From: Talaromyces rugulosus
Lineage: Eukaryota; Ascomycota; Eurotiomycetes; Eurotiales; Trichocomaceae
Direction: 5' to 3'
NCBI RefSeq assembly: GCF_013368755.1
Contig: NC_049562.1
Coordinates: forward strand, 5,208,001-5,272,000
Length of the DNA: 64,000 bases
Shown: in pieces, positions 22,644 through 33,180 of the stretch
How the letters are laid out: each line of letters begins with the position of its first letter
How positions within the stretch are numbered: the stretch's first letter is position 1
The notes under the pieces: model-generated
Seen by the model: the letters and a program-made list of their open reading frames with translations, nothing else
The model's database searches: none
What the model was told of the DNA's origin: nothing
Made by a program: the position numbers and the translations under genes

Positions 22644-24649
22644 ATGGATCCTGGTATGTTCCTGTCCAGACCGAGAGAAGACGACAACATAACCTGATGA
22701 CTTTGCATAGTAAGCATCGCCGCAGCTGTTGCGGGTACGACGGCACTAGCCTACGCCAATGCGAAATGGCGCCTAAAGGATGATATCCTAGGCCTATATC
22801 GTGTCAAAAAGGGCGAACGGGCGGCTCTCCAAGCTGGTAGACTCTCCCAGCGCTTGTTTCTTTAAACTGTGTGTTCAATTGCTAACCTCGACTAGCCAGT
22901 GATGGGCGTCTTAGCAGTTTCCTATTATTCGAAGAAACCGCCAACAAATACCCGGACATGGTGGCTATTTGGTCCCGCGAGCGGTCGTACACGTATCGAG
23001 AAGTATTCGCAAAGGCGTCACAGTTGGGACACTATTTCCTCTCGCTTGGAGTCAGACCAGGGCAGCTAGTGGCCATGTACATGACCAACAGCCCGGAGTT
23101 TCTGTTTGTGTGGCTGGGTCTTTTGAGCATTGGGTGTGCCCCAGCGACACTCAACTATAACTTGAACGGCGAAGCGCTTATCCACTGTCTGAAAGTACCC
23201 CAGGCCAAGTTCATAGTCTTGGACGATGATGTTGGATGCCGCCAGCGGATCGACGAGAATCGATCGACCATTGAAGACGAACTGGGTCTAAAGATCTTGC
23301 CACTAGGCGAGACCATGAAAGCCATCCAAACATTCCCCGAAACCGCCCCAGATGTGCAGTACCGCATGAACGTACCTGAAAACTTCCCTGTTTCCCTGAT
23401 ATACACTTCCGGTACAACCGGGTTACCAAAGGGCTGCGCCTTCACGACACACCGCTTCTATTTCGGCGTGTTCGCCCGCGTGGCCTTTGGTGCATCGACC
23501 ACCCCGGGACCAGATGGAGACAGATGGTACAACTGCATGCCTTTGTACCACGGCACCGGCGCCATCATAACCATGACGATGCTGGTCAGCGGTGTCTCCG
23601 TGGCCATAGGCAAGAGATTCAGCGCGAGGAACTTCTGGACCGACGTCCGCGATTCTGAAGCTACCTGGTTCATCTATGTTGGCGAAACAGTGCGCTATCT
23701 GCTCAACAACCCGCCCTCAAACAGTGACAAGGACCACAAGGTGATTGGCATGTACGGCAATGGGTTGCGTCCGGATGTGTGGGAGCGCTTCCGCGACCGA
23801 TTTGGCATCAAGACGGTGTCCGAGTTCTTCAATAGCACCGAGGGCATGTTCGCCCTCATCAACACGAACCACGGGCCTTACTCTGCCGGTGCAGTCGGTA
23901 ATCACGGTCTTCTCCTGCGTCTCGCCTTTCGCAATCATTACATCCCCGTCGCCATCGACCACGACACGGGCGATATCTGGCGTGACCCCAAGACCGGATT
24001 CGCCAAGCGCCAGGCGTACGAAGATGGAGGCGAAATCCTGGTTGCCGTACCAGCCAAAGAGGCCTTTCAGGGATACTGGCGCAACGGTAAAGCCACAGAC
24101 AAGAAATTCGCGCAAGACGTGTTCAAAAAGGGCGACATTTACTACCGGTCCGGCGACGCGTTGCGCCGTCTGCCCGACGGCCGCTGGTACTTTATGGACC
24201 GGTTGGGCGACACGTTCCGGTGGAAGAGTGAGAATGTCGCGACAGCCGAAGTCGCCGAAGCCCTGGGTAGATATCCCGGTGTTGCCGAGGCCAACGTGTA
24301 CGGCGTGCTAGTACCCAACCACGAAGGGCGCGCTGGATGTGCGGCGATTCAGGTTGCTGATGAGAAGACTTTTGACTGGGCGGACTTTGCGCGGTACGCC
24401 CAGGACAAACTCCCTCGTTATGCGGTACCTGTGTTTCTGAGGCTGGTCAGGGCTTCATCGCATATTCATAACAATAAGCAGAACAAAGTGCCGCTGAGAG
24501 CCGAGGGCGTCGATCCAGCCCTGAAAGGGACCAAGGAGCCCGAGGGTAAAGAGGATAGAATGTTGTGGCTGGCGCCGGGGACAGATAAGTATGAGGATTT
24601 TGGCGCCAAAGAGTGGGAAATCCTTGTCTCCAAGCAGGCTCATCTGTAA
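22644..24649 (+). CDS. Very-long-chain acyl-CoA synthetase / fatty acid transport protein (FAT1/FATP family)
   Basis: Exons 22644-22653 (MDP plus one base), 22711-22836 and 22896-24649 give about 629 residues. The N-terminus has a short hydrophobic stretch (SIAAAVAGTTALAY). The AMP-binding motif IYTSGTTGLPKGCAF lies near residue 214, and the FATP/VLACS signature YYRSGDALRRLPDGRWYFMD continues into RLGDTFRWKSENVATAEV. The enzyme would activate fatty acids with ATP and CoA. The C-terminus is KQAHL; AHL fits the PTS1 pattern [SAC][KRH][LM], suggesting peroxisomal localisation. It lies 524 bp downstream of bioB, and convergent with mcsA. The tiny first exon rests on a good donor (GTATGT), a good acceptor and an N-terminus that aligns with the family. 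Substrate chain length is not predictable. Confidence 0.92.
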
Positions 24650-24982
24650 GAGGTTGTTATATTGTCAATATAAGATTTCTATGCACATGTACAAAGAAAT
24701 GACCATATCCATCCTGTCCAGATACCGAGTCTGAATATGTAAATTTTATAGAAGCATATTTTTATGCTGAATTCCTAAGTGCTGTGTTGCGCCACATGGA
24801 TACAAAATCTATACTCGTTGGAAATATACTATCTAAATCACAAAACAGCCGCAAAAATGTAGAGAAGAACAAAATAAAGAAAGCCATCAGAACTTTTGCA
24901 TCAAGGCTTCTTGTACAGAATAAACGCCACGCAGATATTTGGTCATAAAAAGACATCGTTATCAATATCCATAGTCTGTGCT

Positions 24983-26503
24983 TTATTTGCTTCCGAGAAG
25001 ACCGAGCAGGTTGATGGACTTGGGTCGCTCAATCGGCAATCCGAGAGCTCGGCTCCAGATGAGTTGAGCCAGAGGACCCAGGGCACGGCTGACACCAAAG
25101 GTGACTGTGTAGTACAGAGGCTGGTGGAAGCCGTAGTGGTGGAAGAGAACACCAGACGCGGCGTCAACGTTGGGGTGGGGGTTCTTGGTCTACAGAGTTG
25201 TTAATGAAATGATAAATAGCAATTTTGAAAAGAAACATACCTTTCCGTGCTCAGTCAAAACGCCAGGGGCAATCTCAGAGTTCTTCTTGACAAGCTGGAA
25301 GACTGGGTTCTCAAGGAGGTCCTTTCTGGTGGAAGCAAAGTCCATCAAAGCTTCGAATCGAGGGTCAGGCTTGCGGAGAACACCGTGGCCGTAGCCGGGA
25401 ACGACACGGCCGGAGCGGAGTGTGGTCCAAAGATAGTCTTCAACCTGCTTATCGGTGAACTTAGTGCCAATCTCAGCCTGCATAGCCAAGATCCAGCGAA
25501 GAACCTCCTGTGCAGCAAGACCGTGGAGGGGACCGGCAAGACCCAAGAGACCGGCGCTGTAGCTGAGGAAAGGATCGCTGAGAGCGCTGCCAACGAGGTG
25601 AGTGGCGTGGGCAGAGACGTTGCCACCTTCGTGGTCGCCGTGAAGAGCAAGGTACAGACGGAGGAGGTCGTGGAAATCCTCGTTCTGCTTGCCGCCCTTG
25701 CCGAGGAGCTCGGCAAAGTTGTAGGACCAATCTTGGTTGACATCAAGCTTCTGCGATCCAACAGCATCAATTTCATTGGGACGGAAGACGAGAGCAGCTA
25801 CACGGGGAATCTTGGCGAGCAGAGAGATGCTGTCCTCGAATGTGGGCTCCCAGTACTCGGCCTTGTTGATACCTTGTTCATAAGCTTTGGCGAACTTTGA
25901 CTCGGTGTTAAGAGCACCAACAGCAATGGAAAGCTGAGTCATTGGGTGCATGTCCTTGGGGAATGACTTGAACAGGTCGAGGATGTGCTGAGGGAGGTAC
26001 GACTTCTCGGCGAGTTCACGAGAAAAGGCGCGAATCTGCGAGGTCGACGGGACCTTTCCGGTCAGGAGCAGCCAGAACATGGCTTCAGGAAGCATCTCAG
26101 TGCCGGAAGTTCCCTTGGGAAGCTCCTTCTGGCAGTCCTTGATGGTGCGGCCGTGGAAACGGATTCCCTCGTCGGCATCGAGGACCGAGCCCTCCCAGAC
26201 CATGGCCTTGAGACCACGCATGCCTCCAATGACATTGGAAATCTTGACATCGCCAATGACCTCGTCGCCACGGGCTTTGACTTGTTTGAGAAGCTCACGC
26301 TTCTCGGGGATGACTTCCCTGAGGGTTGTCTTGAGGTCGGGCTCCGCAGTCGAGTATGTGCGAGAGAACCCAGCCAATGGGCGAGAGACAGACTGTGATT
26401 TCCCAAAAGATTAGCCTCGGAAGTTTGTAGAGTCAATTCCACGTATACTTACGCGGGCCAGCTTCAAGGCATGGCTGCTTGTTCTGGGGGTCAGCGAGAA
26501 CAT
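24983..26503 (-). CDS. mcsA: 2-methylcitrate synthase, mitochondrial
   Basis: Exons 26503-26453, 26392-25241 and 25189-24983 give about 469 residues. The presequence is basic ([17 protein letters not shown], spliced to [14 protein letters not shown]) and is followed by [11 protein letters not shown]. Catalytic blocks of the citrate synthase fold are intact: [53 protein letters not shown] and [14 protein letters not shown]. The sequence [19 protein letters not shown] with [19 protein letters not shown] matches fungal methylcitrate synthases rather than ordinary mitochondrial citrate synthase. It condenses propionyl-CoA with oxaloacetate and usually accepts acetyl-CoA too. The gene is divergent from the methylisocitrate lyase gene across 615 bp. 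Confidence 0.93.
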
Positions 26504-27118
26504 GGCGAAGAGATAGAATCTGGAGAGTGGATCGGCGGGGTATATCGATAGGAATCCGGGGTTGAAGGGTGGACAGAGGCTGTGAGCAGATTGCGCCGAC
26601 TCGAGGGCAACAGCTAGAAAGCAAATGCTGAGCTGCAGAGATTATACCCAGAGAGCCGAGAAAAATAAATAGCTTCGCACGAAACAATAATGAAAGAAGT
26701 TGAGTGTGGCCGACCGACCGCCGCCGCGACTGCAAGCAGCAGCCGCTGGGGCCGGTTGGCCGCGGGGGAACGGGTCAAGCCCGCAGCCGAGGTCCTTCCT
26801 TCCTGGTGCGATCTTCGGTCCGAGTTTCGCTGCGCCACTCGCTTTTTATCTTTGCCAACAACACCGTGTGATTTTCTCCCACTAGGAACTATATCGATCT
26901 GGCAAAGCCTGCGCTTGGCCCCTGTAGCTAATTGACTCCTGATTGTCATCATTTGTACGTATGATCGTCTGTTCTGGCTTGGCGGGGCGGCGACCGAGCT
27001 AACTAGCGGTCGCTTTTCTGCCCGCGATCTGAACCTGGCTAACAACAGTCTCTTCTTGCTAGCACACGACCATCGCACATTGTCTCGTTTTATATTTGAC
27101 TCTCACACACACACACGG
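26504..27118. promoter_or_regulatory. Bidirectional mcsA/mclA promoter region
   Basis: This separates two divergent methylcitrate-cycle genes. It contains a CCGAGG hexamer at 26787-26792 and a GC-rich block at 26700-26800. A further CCTCGG lies inside mcsA intron 1 at 26415-26420. A short (CA)n run precedes the mclA start. ORFs here have no recognisable content. Confidence 0.55.
26990..27013. promoter_or_regulatory. Perfect 7-bp inverted repeat with 10-nt spacer (CCG-N10-CGG)
   Basis: GCGACCG at 26990-26996 and CGGTCGC at 27007-27013 are exact reverse complements around AGCTAACTAG. The inner CCG/CGG triplets are everted, as in some binuclear zinc cluster (Zn2Cys6) factor sites. It lies about 105 bp before the mclA start. 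A regulator is not identified. Confidence 0.4.
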
Positions 27119-29143
27119 ATGATGATTCGAAACGTCTCGCGTCGACTCCCTCGACTTGCGTCTCGCCCAACGACTGTCGTTCGCAGAACCTTCGCTTGCG
27201 GTTATCCTCGGATGTCGGCGACACCGCTGCCTCCAGTTGACCATCCGGTATCAACAGCCCTTTCGTCCGACTCATTCCACTTGCTTTCGACGGCCGAACA
27301 AGCTGGTGCTGCTGAGGATGCTTTGTTCGAGAAACAGATCAAGGATGTAGAAGCCTGGTGGCAGAGTCCTCGATATGAAGGCATCAAACGCCCGTACAGC
27401 GCCGCCGATGTTGTCAGCAAGCGCGGATCGCTCCAGCAGGTCTATCCTAGCTCGATTATGGCACGGAAGCTTTTCAATCTTCTCAATAAACGAGCTGCTG
27501 AAGACGAGCCAGTTCACACGAGTAAGCACATCTTGGACCTGTAGTCCCACGACAATTCAATAGTAACATTTGGCAAAGTGGGTGCCATCGACCCCGTGCA
27601 GATGACCCAACAGGCTCCAAACCAGGAAGTTTTGTATCTTTCAGGATGGGCATGCTCGTCCTTGTTGACCAGCACCAACGAAGTCTCCCCTGACTTTGGC
27701 GACTATCCCTACAACACCGTGCCCAATCAAGTGGAACGATTATTCAAGGCCCAACAACTCCACGACCGCAAACACTGGGATACCCGGCGCAAACTTACCC
27801 CCGAGCAGAGACAAAAAACAGAATACATTGATTACCTGCGGCCCATAATTGCCGACGGAGACATGGGCCATGGAGGTCTCACCTCGGTGATGAAGCTTGC
27901 TAAGCTTTTTGCTGAAAAGGGTGCGGCCGCTGTCCACTTTGAAGATCAAATGCATGGCGGAAAGAAGTGTGGCCATTTGGCCGGCAAAGTCCTTGTCCCA
28001 GTCGGCGAGCACGTCAACCGACTGGTAGCTGCTCGCTTCCAATGGGATTTGATGGGCTCCGAGAACTTGGTGATTGCGCGCTCCGATGCGGAGAGCGGAA
28101 AACTGCTTAGCAGCGCCATTGATGTTCGCGACCACGAATTTATCCTTGGTGTCACCGAAGAAGGGGAATCGCTGGCCGAAACCCTTCAAGCAATGGAACG
28201 TGATGGGGCCCCAGGAGCGGAGATCGATGCATTTGAAAGCAAATGGGTCAAGGGCCACAAGCTTGTCACGCTTGACGAAGGTATGCACCCCTATGCTATT
28301 CCCATCTATCTGGCTCGCACATTTTGGCCATGGGACTGACACTGTTGTTTTCTAGCCGTCTATTCCCATCTACAACAAGAAGGGGCATCTGAGGATGCGA
28401 TCAACAAATATAAATCCAGGGTGACCGAGAACCCCGATTTATCTCTGACGCAGCGCCGTGCTTTCGCCAATACCTTGACCAATAAACCCGTCGTCTGGTC
28501 TAGCGACATTCCTCGTACCCGCGAGGGCTTCTATCATTATAAAGCCGGGTTCCCTGCAGCCACCAAGAGAGCCAAAGAATTTGCTCCTTATGCTGATCTC
28601 CTCTGGGTTGAGACCGGTGACCCTAACGTCGAGAACGCTGCCCAGCTTGCTGCCGATGTCCATCAAGTCCACCCCGACAAGAAGTTTGTGTACAACCTCA
28701 GCCCGTCATTCAACTGGATGGCCCAAGGCTTCACTGAAGCGTCATTGAAATCCTTTATCTGGGATCTTGCCAAGCACAAGTACGACTCCCATCAAACTTC
28801 TAATGATACTGATGACTAACACCCAGCAGATTTGTCCTTCAGCTGATCTCCCTCGCCGGGTTGCACTCGAATGCCACGCTGACCACCGAACTCTCCCGCG
28901 CTTTCAAGGATGAAGGCATGCTCGCCTATGTGCGGCTCGTCCAGTCGCGTGAAAAGGAGCTGGGAGTCGACGTCCTTACCCACCAAAAATGGAGCGGAGC
29001 CCCGTATATGGATGGCATCCTCGGAGCTATTCAGAGCGGAAGCAGTGGAAGCAAGAGTATGGGAGAGGGAAACACTGAGAAAGGTGGGTTGTGTTGTTCC
29101 AAATGTCATGTCGCAACTGCTAACACTTCACCCAGGTTTCTAA
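27119..29143 (+). CDS. mclA: 2-methylisocitrate lyase, mitochondrial (isocitrate lyase-like)
   Basis: Exons 27119-27521, 27579-28280, 28356-28779, 28830-29083 and 29136-29143 give about 596 residues. The first ~30 residues are Arg-rich and acid-free ([17 protein letters not shown]), a mitochondrial presequence. The isocitrate lyase superfamily signature is complete: [17 protein letters not shown] near residues 263-279, preceded by [11 protein letters not shown] and [11 protein letters not shown], with [12 protein letters not shown] and LWVETGDPN downstream. The mitochondrial presequence and the pairing with mcsA favour methylisocitrate lyase over glyoxylate-cycle isocitrate lyase. It cleaves 2-methylisocitrate to pyruvate and succinate. 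The last coding exon is only 8 nt (GT TTC TAA), inferred because the spliced tail EKGF fits the family better than read-through. Confidence 0.92.
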
Positions 29144-29802
29144 AAACGTTGTTGACAGCAAATTGTATGCATTTCAGGCGTTGCTCCTCTGGGTTGTTTT
29201 GTGTACTCTTATATATGGAAGAGAATTGTAAAGACACATGTTTCAACAGCTATACCATGATACCATCATTATTACACGCAGTAGTCCGTAGTTAGTACCA
29301 AGTATGGGCTGTAACAAGTAACGATGTAAACACGCACTGCCAGCCAATCAGTTTGTAAGCCGGGCGGACGATGGCGGTTGATTGGCCCACAGATTTCAAG
29401 GCGGGGCGTGCCGATAAAAGATTAGAAAGAAAAAATAAAAAAATAAAAAAAAAGTCGATTAGCCCCGCGGCGACTCTTAACAGCGACACTCTCCCCTCTC
29501 CCTTTCCTCTCTCCTCCTCTCCTATCTTCTCTCCCTGGATCGTCCGGCAGTTTCACAGGGCGAAATACTCTCACAGGCCCTTTTATTCTCTTCCTATCCT
29601 TCCGGCATACCCTCAAAACTCGACACTGTGTACATATTCGCCCCTCAAGTGCCTGCCATTCAGGCGGCTTTAGGCACCAAATATATCCAGACGAATTTTT
29701 TTTTTTTGAACATTCTCGTGTATTCGTTTCGCAGCCACCAGCGCGCATAATCGTCGACTTCTAATTCGCATTATACCCGGATTTTGTTTCGCTCTACATA
29801 GT
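29144..29802. promoter_or_regulatory. Intergenic region upstream of the ABC-F gene
   Basis: The first part is the mclA 3' flank. From about 29490 to 29560 the DNA is almost pure pyrimidine (CTCTCC repeats), typical of strong fungal promoters and leaders. A T-run lies at about 29697-29707. No gene is seen. Confidence 0.5.
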
Positions 29803-32800
29803 ATGCCTCACCCTCTTCCAATCTCCGAAACTCCAGCCATGTCGATCGCAGTTTCAAAAACCCCGTCCGCGGTGCCTCCCACGAACGAAGAGATTTCGTC
29901 GCTTCTTAACACTATATTGGCGGCCCAGACTTCGCAACAGTCGCTGGACGCCTCCTATGCTCTCACCAACCTTCTTATCAACTCTGTTGGTTTCCGGGGG
30001 CTCCTCAGCCACAATATCCTGCCGGAAGTGAAGAAAGCCGCAGCCGACAAGAAAAATGGCGCAAAAAGAGAGAGTGCTATGCTTATAATCGGTGCCTTGT
30101 TCGAACAGTTTCCTCGCAAGGACCCACTCAGTGAAGTCGTTTTCCTCATTCAGGATGGTGGCGTTCTCAACCTTGCCTTGGACGCACTTTCCGACAAGGG
30201 AGCTGTTGTCCGTGATGCCGCCCAGTATGCTGTAGATGCTCTATTTGCTGGCCTCAAGGTTGAATCTCTCATCAACGCACTTCTCCCGGCCGTTCTCCGC
30301 TATCTGAGCAAAAGTACCGGCAAGTGGCAGGGCGCCGTGGGCGCCTATGCGCTGTTGGAAAAAATGGCCGATAAGGCTAAAATAGGCACTGGTACCAAGG
30401 ATGAAGAACGCCAGAAGGACCTCCTCCGTGAGGCTATGGGAAATACTCTTAAGGAAGTGATTCCGGTTGTGGAATCGGGAATGCACGATCTCAAGAACGA
30501 AGTCTCCAAGCAGGCTCTCAAGACAATGACTGCTGTCACGACACTTATCACGAACGAAGATGTTCTTCCTCGAATTCCGCTACTTATCACGGCCATGGAG
30601 AAGCCATCTTCCGAGAGTCTTCAGAAGACAATCCACGCTTTGTCGCAGACTACATTCGTTGCCATTGTTACCTCTCCTGTCCTGGCGCTCTTGACGCCTC
30701 TTCTCGAGCGATCGCTCAACACGCCAACCACTTCTCAGGAAGTTCTCCGCCAGACCGTGGTTGTCGTCGAGAACTTGACAAAGCTGGTTCATGATCCCAC
30801 TGAAGCTCGAACTTTCCTCCCCAAATTGAAGCCCGGTGTCCAAGGAGTCAAGGACCGTGCCTCCCTTCCCGAAGTCCGGGAGCTAGCTACCAGAGCTCTG
30901 GATGTGATCCAGAAAGCTATGGGTGACGGTCAAGGAGATGTGGCCGATGGCGCCGTTGTTAGGACCAGCCCAGAAGATGTGCTTAAAATTTTGGACGCCA
31001 GGATTATCGCTCATGGTGGTGCAGCACAGCCCGGCGAGGCGGCTTTCTTTGACAATGTCAAATCGTACATTGCCGGCATGGTCCGTGAAGATATCGATGT
31101 TAGAATGCTTGATCGTATTCCTGAATGTGTGGGGCCTTACCTGCGCACCTTGGTCCAGGATGGACAAAATGATGCCGTGGCTGCTGAAGTGCAGCAACAC
31201 TTTATCGAGGAAGATCAGCGCAGGTTTGGTGTACCTGTCCAGGAAGATGACGGCGAGGTCGAGATCGTCAATGCCGACTTTTCTCTTGCCTACGGTGGTA
31301 TGCTCCTGTTGTCTCACACCAACCTCCGACTCCTGAAAGGCCACCGCTACGGTCTATGTGGTCGCAATGGTGCCGGAAAGTCGACTCTCATGCGAAGTAT
31401 CGCAAACGGAAAGTTGGAAGGTTTCCCTGCCAAGGAAGTTCTTCGAACCTGCTTCGTCGAGCACAACCAAGGCGAAAGTGCCGATCTCAGCATTTTGGAA
31501 TTTTGCTCCAATGATCCCGAACTCCAGCAAGTCAGCAAGGATGAGATTTCAGCAGTTTTGTCTGAGTTCGGCTTCACTGACGGCCCGGAGGGCCGACAGT
31601 CGCAAAAGGTTGGATCTCTCTCTGGTGGATGGAAGATGAAACTCGCTCTTGCGCGTGCCATGCTTATGAAAGCCGATGTCCTTTTGCTTGATGAACCTAC
31701 CAATCACCTGGACGTCGCCAATGTCAAGTGGCTGCAGGAGTACTTGAAATCGCACACCAATATCACGAGCTTGATCGTCAGTCACGACTCTGGATTCCTG
31801 GATGAAGTCTGCACCGACATTTATCACTACGAAAGCAAGAAGCTCGTTTGTTACAAAGGTAACCTAGCAGACTTTGTCAAGGTGAAGCCCGAAGGAAAGA
31901 GTTACTACACTCTTTCTGCATCCAATGTTCAGTTCAAGTTCCCTGCCCCGGGTATCTTGTCGGGTATCAAATCACAAACGAGGGCTATTCTGCGTATGAC
32001 CAATTGCACATACACCTATCCTGGAGCCAGCAAACCGTCTCTTGAAGACGCCTCTGTTACTCTTTCTCTGTCATCACGCACTGCTATTATCGGAGGCAAT
32101 GGTGCCGGAAAATCGACATTCATTAAGATGCTCACGGGTGAGACTGTTCCTCAGACTGGCCGAGTCGAAAAGCATCCCAACCTGCGAATTGGTTACATCA
32201 AGCAGCATGCTCTAGAGCACGTTGAAATGCACCTTGAGAAGACTCCTAACCAGTATTTACAATGGCGATACGCCAACGGTGATGATCGTGAGGTCTACCT
32301 CAAGCAGACCCGCATTCTGACCGACGAAGAACGCGAGCAGATGGAGAAACCTGTCGATCTTGGTGATGGCAGCGGCGGTCGTCGTATCGAAGCACTTATC
32401 GGTCGACAAAAGTGGAAGAAGTCATTCCAGTATGAAGTCAAGTGGGTGGGACTACTCCCCAAATACAACACTATGATTTCTCGGGAAACCTTGACCTCAC
32501 TGGGATTCTCCAAGCTGGTTCAAGAATTCGACGACCACGAAGCATCCCGTGAGGGTCTAGGATACCGCGTTCTCGAGCCCAAGGTCATCTCCAAACATTT
32601 CGAGGATGTCGGTCTGGACCCTGAAATCGCCAATCACAATGAGATCTCGGGTTTGTCAGGTGGCCAAAAGGTCAAGGTTGTCTTGGCCGGTGCCATGTGG
32701 AACAACCCTCACTTGCTGGTTCTGGACGAACCCACCAACTTCTTGGATCGTGATTCTCTAGGAGGCTTAGCCGTCGCCATTCGCGACTACAAGGGTGGTG

Positions 32801-33180
32801 TTGTCATGATCTCTCACAACGAAGAATTTGTCGGTGCCCTGTGCCCCGAACAAATCCACATCGCCGATGGTCGCATCACCCATCGCACAAACGCGGCGGT
32901 CTCTCTCGACCGCTTCGAAGACAGCCAGCCTGGTTCTCCCGTGCCTGGTAGCGCCGTTGCCAGCACTGTTGCTAGCTCAGTCGTGTCCAGCGCCGCTGCG
33001 TCTGCCGCAAACTCTGGCGCTGAGGATACCGGAGAGTTGAAGTTCAAGGCCAGAAAGAAGAAGAAGCTGACTCGCGCTCAATTGAAGGAGCGTGAAGCCC
33101 GTCGACGTCTGCGTCACATTGAATGGCTCAACTCTCCCAAGGGAACTCCCAAGCCAGTGGACACCGATGATGAAGCCTAA
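29803..33180 (+). CDS. EF3-family ABC-F ATPase, New1/Elf1-like
   Basis: A single exon encodes 1125 residues; a second ATG at 29839 is an alternative start. Order of parts: HEAT-like helical repeats (residues ~30-400), first ATPase with Walker A GRNGAGKST near 520, signature LSGGW and Walker B LLLDEPTNHLD, second ATPase with GGNGAGKST near 765, an inserted chromodomain-like segment (QYEVKWVGLLPKYNTMISRE), signature LSGGQ and LVLDEPTNFLD, then a Ser/Ala linker and a basic tail (KFKARKKKKLTRAQLKERE). This is the EF3 family, fungal ribosome-associated ATPases. The N-terminal sequence and chromodomain fit New1 (translation termination and recycling) or S. pombe Elf1 (mRNA export) better than EF-3 itself. 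There is no Gln/Asn-rich prion segment as in yeast New1. It acts in the cytosol on ribosomes. Confidence 0.88.
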   Translation: MPHPLPISETPAMSIAVSKTPSAVPPTNEEISSLLNTILAAQTSQQSLDASYALTNLLINSVGFRGLLSHNILPEVKKAAADKKNGAKRESAMLIIGALFEQFPRKDPLSEVVFLIQDGGVLNLALDALSDKGAVVRDAAQYAVDALFAGLKVESLINALLPAVLRYLSKSTGKWQGAVGAYALLEKMADKAKIGTGTKDEERQKDLLREAMGNTLKEVIPVVESGMHDLKNEVSKQALKTMTAVTTLITNEDVLPRIPLLITAMEKPSSESLQKTIHALSQTTFVAIVTSPVLALLTPLLERSLNTPTTSQEVLRQTVVVVENLTKLVHDPTEARTFLPKLKPGVQGVKDRASLPEVRELATRALDVIQKAMGDGQGDVADGAVVRTSPEDVLKILDARIIAHGGAAQPGEAAFFDNVKSYIAGMVREDIDVRMLDRIPECVGPYLRTLVQDGQNDAVAAEVQQHFIEEDQRRFGVPVQEDDGEVEIVNADFSLAYGGMLLLSHTNLRLLKGHRYGLCGRNGAGKSTLMRSIANGKLEGFPAKEVLRTCFVEHNQGESADLSILEFCSNDPELQQVSKDEISAVLSEFGFTDGPEGRQSQKVGSLSGGWKMKLALARAMLMKADVLLLDEPTNHLDVANVKWLQEYLKSHTNITSLIVSHDSGFLDEVCTDIYHYESKKLVCYKGNLADFVKVKPEGKSYYTLSASNVQFKFPAPGILSGIKSQTRAILRMTNCTYTYPGASKPSLEDASVTLSLSSRTAIIGGNGAGKSTFIKMLTGETVPQTGRVEKHPNLRIGYIKQHALEHVEMHLEKTPNQYLQWRYANGDDREVYLKQTRILTDEEREQMEKPVDLGDGSGGRRIEALIGRQKWKKSFQYEVKWVGLLPKYNTMISRETLTSLGFSKLVQEFDDHEASREGLGYRVLEPKVISKHFEDVGLDPEIANHNEISGLSGGQKVKVVLAGAMWNNPHLLVLDEPTNFLDRDSLGGLAVAIRDYKGGVVMISHNEEFVGALCPEQIHIADGRITHRTNAAVSLDRFEDSQPGSPVPGSAVASTVASSVVSSAAASAANSGAEDTGELKFKARKKKKLTRAQLKEREARRRLRHIEWLNSPKGTPKPVDTDDEA

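Noticed and set aside
25247..25900. 217-codon plus-strand ORF opposite mcsA
   Set aside because: Shadow of the citrate-synthase-fold coding strand caused by GC-rich third positions.
24983..26503. Ordinary mitochondrial citrate synthase
   Set aside because: The residues around [26 protein letters not shown] and the [11 protein letters not shown] start match fungal methylcitrate synthase, and mclA is the divergent neighbour.
27119..29143. Glyoxylate-cycle isocitrate lyase
   Set aside because: An Arg-rich mitochondrial presequence and the pairing with mcsA favour methylisocitrate lyase, although both share the KKCGH signature.
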